From positions 1 to 64,000 of the forward strand of contig JACUTU010000002.1 of the NCBI GenBank assembly GCA_014859685.1: a stretch of DNA of 64,000 nucleotides. Reading direction: 5' to 3'. Positions 16,698-25,480 of this stretch are shown piece after piece. A program made the position numbers and the translations under genes. Every line of letters begins with the position of its first letter. Position 1 is the first letter of the stretch. Below the pieces are notes generated by a model, which searched no databases, was not told where the DNA came from, and saw only the letters and a program-made list of their open reading frames with translations. This DNA comes from Sulfurospirillum sp. Lineage in GTDB: Bacteria; Campylobacterota; Campylobacteria; Campylobacterales; Sulfurospirillaceae.

Positions 16698-17684
16698 GTG
16701 GAGAATGAAGTGAAAAGAGATGAGAGTTTGCCATTGGTGAGTGTAGTAGTGCCTTGCTACAACCATGAAAAATATGTAAAAGAAACTATAGAAAGTGTAA
16801 TAAACCAAACATATAAAAATATAGAATTGATAGTCATAGATGATGGTTCAAAAGATGGCTCTGTGGAAGTTATAAAACATATGATATCGGCTTGTGAGCA
16901 AAGATTTTTAAGATTTGAATTTAGACATAGAGAAAACAAAGGCTTATCTGCCACTTTAAATGAAATGGTTGATTGGGCAGAAGGAAAATATTTCACAGGG
17001 TGTGCAAGTGATGATATTTTACTTCCTTTTAAAATTTCTTTGCTTGTAGAAAAACTTGAGAGTTTAGATGAAAATTATGCAGTAGCTTTTGGAGACGCAA
17101 GTTTTATAGATGATAATAGCAATGAAGTTTTTATAGATAGAAAAACAGGAGAATATACATCAAAAGAACAAGGGTCTAAGCAATTTTTAAAATACTATGC
17201 ATCCGAAAGGGATTTTGATTATAGAGATGAAAATTTGTTTGGTTCTTATAAAACATTATTGGCTGGTAATTATTTACCTGCTATGTCATATGTTATTAAG
17301 CTTGATAAAATTAGAGAAGTTGGAGCATGGACTAGCGGAAACACTATTGAAGATTGGGAGATGTGGTTGAAGTTATCTAAAGATTATAAATTTGCTTATA
17401 TAGATGAACCAGTTGCATTATATCGATGGCACGATAGTAATACTTGCAAAACTATGAAATTTGAGCTAGTCAGGGATAGCTTACAGCTTTTAGAAGAAGA
17501 AAAAAACTATGCTTTTAGTAAAGGCTATAAAAGTGCTTTTTATGCTACCTTAGTTAATTTAGTTATTCAGTTAAGAATTCACAATAAAACTATGCTAATT
17601 AAAAAACTTCTTCAGTATTCAATCAATCCAGTTTTTGTATATTTGTTTGTTTTAAAGCTTATCCATAAAATAAAAAAGTATTAA
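16698..17684 (+). CDS. Glycosyltransferase family 2
   Basis: GT-A fold: VSVVVPCYNHEKYVKETIES at about 13-32, then NQTYKNIELIVIDDGSKDGS, with GCASDDILLPFK around 103 as the metal/nucleotide site. GNTIEDWEMWLKLSKDYKF near 215 is the usual acceptor-side ED motif. The 328 residues are complete and lack membrane helices, so the enzyme works on lipid-linked intermediates from the cytoplasm. The start is GTG 16698 after GAGGGGTG. Sugar specificity cannot be read from sequence. Confidence 0.9.
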   Translation: MENEVKRDESLPLVSVVVPCYNHEKYVKETIESVINQTYKNIELIVIDDGSKDGSVEVIKHMISACEQRFLRFEFRHRENKGLSATLNEMVDWAEGKYFTGCASDDILLPFKISLLVEKLESLDENYAVAFGDASFIDDNSNEVFIDRKTGEYTSKEQGSKQFLKYYASERDFDYRDENLFGSYKTLLAGNYLPAMSYVIKLDKIREVGAWTSGNTIEDWEMWLKLSKDYKFAYIDEPVALYRWHDSNTCKTMKFELVRDSLQLLEEEKNYAFSKGYKSAFYATLVNLVIQLRIHNKTMLIKKLLQYSINPVFVYLFVLKLIHKIKKY

Positions 17685-17699
17685 CAGGTGGAAACAAAC

Positions 17700-18173
17700 A
17701 TGACTAAAAAAATCAAATTTATAACAGGATTATCAAACTGGGGCAAAACGACTTGTATTCAAAAGCTTTTGGATGCAGGTGGTAGTTTTCAGTCTACTTA
17801 TAAAAGCAATTATAAAACCTTTAGTGTGGGAAGCAAAAAGGCTATGACATTGCAGTTTTCAAACTGTGACTTGGGATTGGAAAGATATATAAATGAGCTT
17901 GGTATGTTGCTTGAACAGTATGAAAGCAAAGATGATGTTGATTTTGTGTTGGTGGCATTGTGTTGCTCTAGTGTTGATGATATATCAAAGGTTTTGAGTT
18001 TTGTAGAAGGTAGAGAGATTTTTGAGGTGGAGTTAGTTTTTTTGGAAAAACATTGGGATGGTGTAGCAACACTTTGTGTGGATGATATGTGTAAGAGGTT
18101 GGAAGATATGAATTATAGGTTTAGTAAGATGGTTTTGGAGTCTTCTGGGGTTTGCGGGAGTGGAGTTATATGA
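17700..18173 (+). CDS. Small P-loop protein in the polysaccharide cluster
   Basis: The protein opens with KKIKFITGLSNWGKTTCIQK, a Walker A motif (GLSNWGKT) right at the N-terminus, as in small kinases or NTPases. A possible Walker B is VDFVLVALCC near residue 80. There is no clear family. At 157 residues it is short for a sulfotransferase or kinase, but could act on a nucleotide-activated group. ATG 17700 is favoured over GTG 17688 because AGGTGG lies just before it. It overlaps the next glycosyltransferase by 4 nt. Confidence 0.65.
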   Translation: MTKKIKFITGLSNWGKTTCIQKLLDAGGSFQSTYKSNYKTFSVGSKKAMTLQFSNCDLGLERYINELGMLLEQYESKDDVDFVLVALCCSSVDDISKVLSFVEGREIFEVELVFLEKHWDGVATLCVDDMCKRLEDMNYRFSKMVLESSGVCGSGVI

Positions 18174-19096
18174 CTTATATAATAGTTCTTAACTACAATG
18201 GAGCATCTGACACACTAGAGTGCCTTGAAAGTTTAAATAATATTCAAGAAGAATACAAAATAGTTTTAATTGATAACAAATCAACGGATGATTCTGTAAA
18301 TGAATTAGAAAAATGGATTCAAGTTCAATCATTTTATGATGGTAATAAGTTAGTCTTTATACAATCAGATGAAAACAATGGTTATGCAGCGGGTAATAAT
18401 ATTGGTATAAAATTTGTATTAGAGCAAAAAGATGCAAAATTTATATGGATTTTGAATAATGATACAAAAGTATATGACACTAGTTTAGCAGAACTTCTTA
18501 AGACATATAATGTTTTTCAAAAAAAATTGAAAATAGGCTTTATTGGAAGTAAAATTTTAGATTATTCGAAACCAGAAATGATTCAGAGTTCAGGAATCAA
18601 AAGAAATTGTATTGGTAAAAGAGTAGATAGATATAGAAATAAATCATCTTCTTTTTTAATCAACGATACAGAAGTCGATGATATTTGTGGTTGTTCAGTA
18701 TTTTTTTCAAAAGATATTATAAGTGATATAGGATTGATGCCAGAAGAATATTTTCTATACTATGAGGAAACGGATTGGATGTATCGTGCTTCACTTTTAA
18801 GTTATCATAATTTTACTTCTGCAAATTCTATTATCTACCATAAAGAAGGTAAATCTACTGGTGGACAGCTTTCTCCTTTTGTTATTTATTATATGACTAG
18901 AAATAGGATTTTGTATAGTAAAAAATATAAAAACTTTGCTACTCATATAATTTTTATGTTTTTTTATTTCAACTATTCAATTTTGAAAGTTATTAAATTT
19001 TATTTTAAAAATAAAAAAGTATCTAGATCTATTTTTTTAGGGCTATTTGATGGCATTAAGGGAATAACAGGAAATACATACCAGGAGAATGTATAA
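18170..19096 (+). CDS. Glycosyltransferase family 2 (rhamnosyltransferase-like)
   Basis: IIVLNYNGASDTLECLESL at residues 4-22 and the short NNDTKVYDTSLAELL block around 97 are typical of WbbL-like GT2 enzymes, several of which add rhamnose. Later landmarks are DICGCSVFFSKDII, PEEYFLYYEETDWMYRA around 190-206 and an amphipathic C-terminus. I start it at ATG 18170, which overlaps the previous stop, rather than TTG 18152. A rhamnosyltransferase role would fit the rml genes but is inference. Confidence 0.88.
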   Translation: MTYIIVLNYNGASDTLECLESLNNIQEEYKIVLIDNKSTDDSVNELEKWIQVQSFYDGNKLVFIQSDENNGYAAGNNIGIKFVLEQKDAKFIWILNNDTKVYDTSLAELLKTYNVFQKKLKIGFIGSKILDYSKPEMIQSSGIKRNCIGKRVDRYRNKSSSFLINDTEVDDICGCSVFFSKDIISDIGLMPEEYFLYYEETDWMYRASLLSYHNFTSANSIIYHKEGKSTGGQLSPFVIYYMTRNRILYSKKYKNFATHIIFMFFYFNYSILKVIKFYFKNKKVSRSIFLGLFDGIKGITGNTYQENV

Positions 19097-19139
19097 TAGT
19101 GAAAAGTCTAATAATAATTACATTACCAATTTTAATATG

Positions 19140-19153
19140 ACCTGAATTCAGGT
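19140..19153. repeat. 14-bp perfect palindrome in a 99-bp gap
   Basis: ACCTGAATTCAGGT is perfectly self-complementary and lies in the only sizeable non-coding gap among the glycosyltransferase genes (19097-19195). No T-run follows it directly, so it is not a standard terminator. It could be an operator or scar. Confidence 0.5.
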
Positions 19154-19195
19154 TTTAAAATTAAGCAAAATAAGATCAATAAAAAAGTAATTTAA

Positions 19196-19975
19196 ATGAA
19201 TATTTCTATAATTATCCCAATGTACAATTCAAAAGAGACTATAAAGAATGCCGTTGAATCGGTGATAAATCAAACTTATAATGAAGCAATTGAAATAATA
19301 GTTGTAAATGATGGCTCAAGAGATGGATGTGAAAAAATAGTAGAAGAGATGATAGAGAACAACCAAACAAACAAGAGTATAAAACTTATCAATAAACCAA
19401 ATGGTGGAGTATCAAGTGTTAGAAATAGAGGAATAAAAGAGGCTAGTGGAGAATATATAGCATTTTTAGATAGTGATGATGCTTGGCATCCTCAAAAGCT
19501 AGAGTTGGTTTTGGAGGCTTTAAAAGATGAAGAAATAAAATTTATAGGACATGGTTATACTCTGAAAAATAATTTTCAAGAGCAGTTTCACCAAAAACAG
19601 CCAATCAAAATTTCATTTACAAAACTTCTATTAAAAAATTTCGCAGTTACTCCAAGTATCGTAATAAAAAAAGATATATGTGAGTATTTTGATGCAAGTA
19701 TGAGTCATACAGAAGATCATGAACTATGGCTTAGAATTGCTTTGAAAACGGATGTATATTATTTGGATTTACCTCTTACTACTTTGGGAAGACCACAATT
19801 AAGTCAAGGTGGACTTAGTGCAAATAAATGGGCTATGAGAAAAGGTGAGCTACAAATGTATAAAAATATTGTAGGCAATAAAAAAAAGCTAATACTTTTT
19901 TTTCCATTCTTGGTTGCTTTTTCTTTTGCTAAACATTTAAGACATATCATAAAGGACTTTTTTGCAAAAAAATAA
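19196..19975 (+). CDS. Glycosyltransferase family 2
   Basis: A 259-residue GT-A enzyme: IIIPMYNSKETIKNAVESVI at 5-24, VVNDGSRDGCEKIVEEM, GGVSSVRNRGIKEASGEYIA, and AFLDSDDAWHPQKLELVL around 88-105 with the DxD-type metal site. SHTEDHELWLRIALKTDVYY is the usual acceptor-side motif. The short C-terminus is basic. It starts at ATG 19196 and its last 14 bases overlap the acyltransferase gene. Confidence 0.9.
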   Translation: MNISIIIPMYNSKETIKNAVESVINQTYNEAIEIIVVNDGSRDGCEKIVEEMIENNQTNKSIKLINKPNGGVSSVRNRGIKEASGEYIAFLDSDDAWHPQKLELVLEALKDEEIKFIGHGYTLKNNFQEQFHQKQPIKISFTKLLLKNFAVTPSIVIKKDICEYFDASMSHTEDHELWLRIALKTDVYYLDLPLTTLGRPQLSQGGLSANKWAMRKGELQMYKNIVGNKKKLILFFPFLVAFSFAKHLRHIIKDFFAKK

Positions 19976-20984
19976 TATAGATAACAACTTCGACATTCTA
20001 AGACTTATTTTAGCCGTTTTAGTTTATTTCGCCCATTGGAATACTTTAACTTCTCAAGAACTATCAAATCCTCTTTTTCATCTAAGTGGGTTTGCTGTTG
20101 ATATGTTTTTTATAGTTAGTGGATTTTTGATATTTTGGAGTTTTGATGCGGACCAAAATAAAAAGCACTTTTATATCAAACGATTTTTTAGGATATTTCC
20201 TCTTTATGTATTTTTGATACTTTTGCAAACTCTATTTTTTATAGGTTTTGCAGATGGTAGTTTTATGCAGATTGTGAAGTATTTTGTATCAAATATATTT
20301 TTTCTAAACTTTTTAGCTCCATCGGTTGGTTCTACTTTGAGTGGTTTAGAAGTAAATGCAATAAATGGAAGTCTTTGGACATTAAAAAATGAAGTGGTTT
20401 TTTATCTCATTGTGCCTTTATTATTTATCTTTTATAAAAAATTTGGAAAGAAATTTTTTTATATTTTTTATATTTTGTCAGTTACCTATATGTTTATGAT
20501 TGATTATATAGTTTCCTTGGAAATTATTTCAAGACACCATGCCAATATATTATTATTTCAATTTCCAGCTCAGCTTCGCCTTTTTTTGGCTGGGATATTG
20601 GTTTATGTGTTATTTGATAAATTTAAAGATAAAAATGTTCATCTTTTAGCTATTGGTAGTTTGATTTTGATAGTGTTGTTTAAAGACTTTGAATATTTTA
20701 AATTTACTATTTATCCACTGCCTTTAGGGATTTTGGTTATTTATTTGGTTTATTTTGTAAAACATATAAAGATAAATTTTGATTTCTCATATAGCTTTTA
20801 TATCTTGCATTTTCCAGTGATTCAACTAGCTATATATTTTGGAGTAAATCCTGCTAATCCGATAGTTTCTTTTATCAGTTTATTTGCTGTAATTTTGTTT
20901 TTGTCGTATTTTTCTGAGAGATATATAGAGAAGAGATTTGTGCGTTTTGGGAAGAGTATAGTGAAAAAGGATAAAAATGTATAA
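19962..20984 (+). CDS. Acyltransferase 3 family membrane protein
   Basis: The start NNFDILRLILAVLVYFAHW (residues 5-23) carries the conserved R and H of the family, followed by HLSGFAVDMFFIVSGFLIFW and RFFRIFPLYVFL. About ten membrane helices run through 340 residues. Such enzymes O-acetylate sugars of O-antigens or capsules. It starts at TTG 19962 inside the end of the preceding gene. It is not Wzy-like, because the N-terminal acyltransferase motifs are clear. Confidence 0.9.
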   Translation: MQKNNIDNNFDILRLILAVLVYFAHWNTLTSQELSNPLFHLSGFAVDMFFIVSGFLIFWSFDADQNKKHFYIKRFFRIFPLYVFLILLQTLFFIGFADGSFMQIVKYFVSNIFFLNFLAPSVGSTLSGLEVNAINGSLWTLKNEVVFYLIVPLLFIFYKKFGKKFFYIFYILSVTYMFMIDYIVSLEIISRHHANILLFQFPAQLRLFLAGILVYVLFDKFKDKNVHLLAIGSLILIVLFKDFEYFKFTIYPLPLGILVIYLVYFVKHIKINFDFSYSFYILHFPVIQLAIYFGVNPANPIVSFISLFAVILFLSYFSERYIEKRFVRFGKSIVKKDKNV

Positions 20985-21876
20985 AAAAACAGCTGTTTTA
21001 CTGGCTTCATACAATGGAGTAAAATATATAAAAGAGCAAGTAGATAGCATTTTAAATCAAAAAGAAGTAGTTGTTACAATTTTTGTAAGTGATGATTTAT
21101 CTACTGATGGCACTATAGAGTATCTACGAGATATTTATAAAAATGAAAAAAGATTAGTTTATTTGGAAGCTAATCATAAATTTGGCGGAGCAGCAAAGAA
21201 TTGTTATAGATTGATTCGAGATGTTAATTTTTCAGATTTTGACTATGTTTCATTGGCTGATCAAGATGATATTTGGTATGAAGACAAACTTTTACGAGCT
21301 ATCAAAACTATAGAAGAAAAACAAATAGATGCATATTCTAGTAATGTATTAGCATTTTGGGAAGATGGCAAAGAAATGATTTTGCAAAAAGCTCAGTCAC
21401 AAACAAAATATGACCATTTATTTGAAGCAGCAGGTCCGGGATGTACTTATGTATTGAGTCAAAAACTAGCTAACGATGTAAAAAGATTTATGCTAAAAAA
21501 TTGGGAACAAATCAATCAAGTAGATTTACATGATTGGCTTATATATGCTTACAGTAGAGAAAATCGTTATAAATGGTACATCGATGAAAAACCAAGTATG
21601 AGATATAGACAACACATATCAAATCAAGTGGGTGCAAATGATGGGTTTAGTGCGAAAATCAAAAGGTTAAAGTTGGTATTTTCTTCGTGGTATAGAGATG
21701 AAACAAGTAAAATTATCAAGGTTTTAGCTTTGGAAGATAAGTATCAATTTTCTAAATATATTTTAGAAAAGAGTTATTTGAATAATATTCTACTTGTGAG
21801 CTATGTTTTTGATTTTAGAAGAAAAAATAAAGACAAAATATTTTTAACATTGTTAGTGTTATTAGGGATTTATTAA
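20977..21876 (+). CDS. Glycosyltransferase family 2 (RfbF/RfbN-like)
   Basis: VLLASYNGVKYIKEQVDSIL at residues 7-26, then VSDDLSTDGTIEYL and SLADQDDIWYEDKLLRAI around 88-105; the ADQDDIW version of the DxD site is common in rhamnosyl-type GT2 enzymes. AAGPGCTYVLSQ and QVDLHDWLIYAYS follow in the second half. It has 299 residues, complete. ATG 20977 overlaps the acyltransferase gene by 8 nt. The donor sugar is unproven. Confidence 0.88.
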   Translation: MYKKTAVLLASYNGVKYIKEQVDSILNQKEVVVTIFVSDDLSTDGTIEYLRDIYKNEKRLVYLEANHKFGGAAKNCYRLIRDVNFSDFDYVSLADQDDIWYEDKLLRAIKTIEEKQIDAYSSNVLAFWEDGKEMILQKAQSQTKYDHLFEAAGPGCTYVLSQKLANDVKRFMLKNWEQINQVDLHDWLIYAYSRENRYKWYIDEKPSMRYRQHISNQVGANDGFSAKIKRLKLVFSSWYRDETSKIIKVLALEDKYQFSKYILEKSYLNNILLVSYVFDFRRKNKDKIFLTLLVLLGIY

Positions 21877-21877
21877 G

Positions 21878-22771
21878 ATGAAAAAACTACTCATCACCGG
21901 CTCAAACGGTTTCGTCGGAAGCTATTTTATAGAGAAATACAAAGACAGATATGACATTCAAAAGTTTAGTTTTTTACATGATGATTTTGAAGCTCTACAT
22001 GTAGAAGGTGTGGATGTGGTTTTGCATCTCTCCGCACTAGTGCATCAGATGGGTGGAGCGAGTGCCAAGGAGTATGAGAGGGTCAATGTCACTCAGACTT
22101 TGAAATTAGCTAGAAAAGCAAAAGCCTCTGGTGTGAAGCACTTTGTGTTTATGAGTACGGTTGCGGTGTATGGGATAGAAACAGGTGTGATGAGTGAAAA
22201 AAGTGATTGTAATCCTCTTAGCGAATATGGTAAAAGTAAACTAAAAGCAGAGCTTGAACTTCAAAAACTAGAAGATGAGAATTTTAATGTAAGCAACATA
22301 CGACCACCTATAGTTTATGGTAAAGATGCACCAGGCAATATGAGAAGTCTTGTCAATCTGGTAAAAAAAGTGTCTGTTTTGCCTTTTGGTGGCATAGAAA
22401 ATAAAAGAAGTATGGTTTATGTCGGGAATCTTTGTCATTTGGTTGATGTTGTTATAAGTTCGACTGAAGTCTCACATTCAAGTGTGTTTTTAGCTTGTGA
22501 TGATGAGCCTTTGAGTACCACTAGGCTCATTGAGCTGATCGCTCAGAGTATGGGTAAAAAAGTTTACTTGCTAAAAGTTCCATTTTTTAAAAGTGTTTTA
22601 AAGCTTGTTAAACCATCATTCCATAAGCGACTTTATGGAAGTTTGGAAGTTGATAATACGCTTACAAAAGAAAAGCTAAATCTAAAAAATCCATATAGTG
22701 TGGAAGAAGGTATAAAAATGATGATACATCCAAAGGGTACTTCTTACAGGACAAAAGGAGATGATATTTGA
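21878..22771 (+). CDS. NAD-dependent sugar epimerase/dehydratase (WbpV/Gne-like)
   Basis: Extended SDR: LLITGSNGFVGSYFIEKY at 4-21, HLSALVHQMGGASAKEYERV around 49, STVAVYG around 94 and the catalytic YGKSK around 117. Such epimerases often sit next to the WbpL-type gene that follows, and may make UDP-GalNAc or UDP-N-acetylquinovosamine/fucosamine precursors. The 297 residues match that branch. It starts 1 nt after the previous gene and overlaps the next by 4 nt. Confidence 0.87.
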   Translation: MKKLLITGSNGFVGSYFIEKYKDRYDIQKFSFLHDDFEALHVEGVDVVLHLSALVHQMGGASAKEYERVNVTQTLKLARKAKASGVKHFVFMSTVAVYGIETGVMSEKSDCNPLSEYGKSKLKAELELQKLEDENFNVSNIRPPIVYGKDAPGNMRSLVNLVKKVSVLPFGGIENKRSMVYVGNLCHLVDVVISSTEVSHSSVFLACDDEPLSTTRLIELIAQSMGKKVYLLKVPFFKSVLKLVKPSFHKRLYGSLEVDNTLTKEKLNLKNPYSVEEGIKMMIHPKGTSYRTKGDDI

Positions 22772-23730
22772 TCTATATAATTTTATTTTTACTCTCTTTC
22801 ACTCTTACATACTACATAAAAGAGTATGCCATAAAAAAATCACTTGTAGCAACTGTAAATGAGAGAAGTAGCCATACAGTACCAACTCCACATGGTGGAG
22901 GGATAGCTGTGGCTATTACTTGGTTTATCGGGCTTGTATATCTTTACATAAACTCTCAGATAGATCCTGCGCTTTTCTATGCACTTATCGTTGGTGCTGT
23001 GATAGCAGTGGTCGGTCTTATAGATGATTTAGTTGAACTATCACCAAAGTTTAGGATGATAGTGTTTACATGGGTTGGCATTACCGGTCTTTATATCATA
23101 GGAGGACTAAAAATAATTACATTAGGACTTTTTGATATATCTAACCCTATCATCACTTCTACAATAGCCATGCTGCTCATACTTTGGTATATAAATCTTA
23201 CTAATTTTATAGATGGCATTGATTCTTATCTGGCTGTAAAATTTATATTTTTGAGTGTAGCAGGGTTGCTACTGTTTGGAGCTGATCACTTTGCAGTGCT
23301 TGGGGTGTCTGTACTTGGTTTTTTATACTGGAACTGGCATCAAGCAAAGATATTTATGGGAGATGTCGGAAGCACGCTTCTTGGATATACTATAGCTATC
23401 ATTACCATTTATTATGCGAATGAAGAGCCAACAAATCTATGGATATGGATCACGCTCTATGGGGTGTTTTGGTTTGATGCTACTTTAACTTTGATACGAA
23501 GAAAGTTACATGCAGAGCAGTTAAGTCAAGCTCATAAAAAGCATGCCTACCAAAGACTCACGCAAGTTGGATGGAGTCATAGTAAAGTGACACTTTATGC
23601 TTTGGGACTCAATATAATTATATTTTTGTTAGTCTATTTTATACCAAATGTTGCAATAAGTTTTGCTTTGAGTGTGGCATTGCTGTATGGAGCTATGAAG
23701 TTTGTGGATAGTAAGAAAAAGTTTGAGTGA
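22768..23730 (+). CDS. Undecaprenyl-phosphate sugar-1-phosphate transferase (WecA/WbpL family, GT4)
   Basis: It would start repeat-unit synthesis by putting a HexNAc-1-phosphate on undecaprenyl phosphate. Key blocks are NERSSHTVPTPHGGGIAVAI (28-47), VVGLIDDLVELSPKFRM (83-99), TNFIDGIDSYLAV (148-160) and IFMGDVGSTLLGY (191-203), plus a late KKHAYQRLTQVGWSH loop. About ten membrane helices fit. TTG 22768 overlaps the epimerase stop. It is the last gene of the cluster, as in WbpV-WbpL arrangements. Confidence 0.92.
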   Translation: MIYIILFLLSFTLTYYIKEYAIKKSLVATVNERSSHTVPTPHGGGIAVAITWFIGLVYLYINSQIDPALFYALIVGAVIAVVGLIDDLVELSPKFRMIVFTWVGITGLYIIGGLKIITLGLFDISNPIITSTIAMLLILWYINLTNFIDGIDSYLAVKFIFLSVAGLLLFGADHFAVLGVSVLGFLYWNWHQAKIFMGDVGSTLLGYTIAIITIYYANEEPTNLWIWITLYGVFWFDATLTLIRRKLHAEQLSQAHKKHAYQRLTQVGWSHSKVTLYALGLNIIIFLLVYFIPNVAISFALSVALLYGAMKFVDSKKKFE

Positions 23731-23772
23731 TGATAACCGATCTTCTCAAATATTTTTGTTATTTTTGGAGCA

Positions 23773-25416
23773 TTATAGATGCTCATACGCTACAAGTCTT
23801 CCCTTCTCCAACAAGAAAATCTTTTCGCGGATTTTTTTGATAGCAAAGATTTTATGCTCATAATCCATTTGTGAGTTTTTGATGCGTTTGTATTCGTTTT
23901 GGTAAAAGTTGAGTAAAAATGGCTTCATAGCATTGATAAAGTCTGTTTCGTTGAAAGTTTTGATATCATCATCGATGAGGATCTTGCGTAAAAGTGGATT
24001 TTCTTTATCATTTTGCAATAAACAATGCAAGGCTTGCGTGTGCGTTTGGAACATTGCAGCATCTATGCTATCTAAAAGTGTATCTACTAAAGATGGCTTA
24101 AGCAAGAGGGTTTTGATGATGGTAAGTTCTAAGATATCTTCAAAAGTTCTCCTTACATGTAAGGGTTTTGATTTTGCATTGGCAACTTGTACAAGATTTT
24201 CGTGGATATTTAGTTTTGCAGCAAGTACGCCTTGGTATTTTTGTGCAACCACTTCAGGGAGTGTTTTAAGGTAGTTTGTGGCTTCTTCGAGCGCTTTTTG
24301 TATAAGTACGCTATCGCTAAGGTCATATTTTTTAACAATATGTTCGATGCAAAATTCCACAAAAGCTTGCGGCGTACGAAATAGTTTATGCAGTGCATCT
24401 ATCTGTTTGTTTGCCACCATATCCGCAGGATCCATGCCTTTACCAAAGATCACAACACCCCCACTTATTTTCAGGTTACTGAGCAAAACAGCCGCTTTAA
24501 ATGCAGCATGAATTCCAGCTTCATCTCCATCATAAGCAAGGATAACTTGTGGCTCAAAGCGCGCGATTAGCGGGATATGATCTTTGGTCAAAGCAGTGCC
24601 AAGTGTTGCTACGGCGTTATTAAATCCAGCTTGATGAAGCATAATAACATCCAAATAGCCCTCTGTGATGATGATCGTTCGCTCCTGTGCAATGGCTTCT
24701 TTTGCAAGATGATAGCCATAAAGAAGATAGGATTTGTTGAAAAGTTTTGTTTGGGGAGAATTGACATATTTGGCTTGATGTCCACTGATTGTTCTGCCTC
24801 CAAAGCCAACTATTTTTGCGCTTGCTAAACGGATTGGAAAAGTGATGCGTTCGATAAATCTCGCATACGCTCTGCCATTTTCCCCCTCGCCAGCAACGCC
24901 AACTTCCATAGCATCACTCATCATGTAGCCATGGGATCGTAAAAATTGCAAAGTTGCTTCAGAGTGCGGTGCATAACCTATCTCAAATTTTTCAATGCTT
25001 GCCTCAGAAATGCCCCGTTCTTTGAGGTATTGCAATGCTATTGTATTGTTGTCGAGATTTTTTTTATAGTAAAGATTGAGATTTTCTAGAAGTTTTTTAT
25101 CATCACTGTTTTTATACTCATGGTTGGCGTAAGTCAGTGAGAAATTATACATTGAGGCAAGTTTTTCGATGGCTTCTGGATAAGTAAGTTTTTCATATTC
25201 CATCACAAAATTGATGGCATCACCTCCTGCCCCACAGGCAAAACAGTGATAAATCTGCTTTGACGGGCTTATAACAAGGCTAGGCTTTGTATCACTATGA
25301 AAAGGGCAGATACTTTTATAATTGGCACCATTTTTTTTGAGTTCAAGAAAATTGCCTACAACCTCTACAACATCTAGTCTATTTTTTAAGTTTTCGATTG
25401 AATTTTTATCTATCAT
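23773..25416 (-). CDS. dnaG: DNA primase
   Basis: It makes RNA primers at the replication fork. The N-terminal CHC2 zinc finger is clear (CPFHSDTKPSLVISP then YHCFACGAGGDAINFV, residues 38-71). The catalytic core has FGGRTISGHQAKYVNSPQT and the TOPRIM segment IIITEGYLDVIMLHQAG with LAYDGDEAGIHAA (acidic DGD). The C-terminal helical part (about 420-547) is the helicase-binding region. The length (547) is typical of Campylobacterota. It faces the polysaccharide cluster tail to tail. Confidence 0.97.
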   Translation of the reverse strand: MIDKNSIENLKNRLDVVEVVGNFLELKKNGANYKSICPFHSDTKPSLVISPSKQIYHCFACGAGGDAINFVMEYEKLTYPEAIEKLASMYNFSLTYANHEYKNSDDKKLLENLNLYYKKNLDNNTIALQYLKERGISEASIEKFEIGYAPHSEATLQFLRSHGYMMSDAMEVGVAGEGENGRAYARFIERITFPIRLASAKIVGFGGRTISGHQAKYVNSPQTKLFNKSYLLYGYHLAKEAIAQERTIIITEGYLDVIMLHQAGFNNAVATLGTALTKDHIPLIARFEPQVILAYDGDEAGIHAAFKAAVLLSNLKISGGVVIFGKGMDPADMVANKQIDALHKLFRTPQAFVEFCIEHIVKKYDLSDSVLIQKALEEATNYLKTLPEVVAQKYQGVLAAKLNIHENLVQVANAKSKPLHVRRTFEDILELTIIKTLLLKPSLVDTLLDSIDAAMFQTHTQALHCLLQNDKENPLLRKILIDDDIKTFNETDFINAMKPFLLNFYQNEYKRIKNSQMDYEHKIFAIKKIREKIFLLEKGRLVAYEHL

Positions 25417-25480
25417 AGAGGTATTATACTAAATTTGCTATAATAAGCGCCTTTGTGAAGCATCAAAAAAAGGGAGCGTT

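Noticed and set aside
23768-23784. GAGCAT/ATGCTC hairpin at the end of dnaG as a terminator
   Set aside because: It has only six pairs and no T-run on either strand, and it overlaps the dnaG stop codon.
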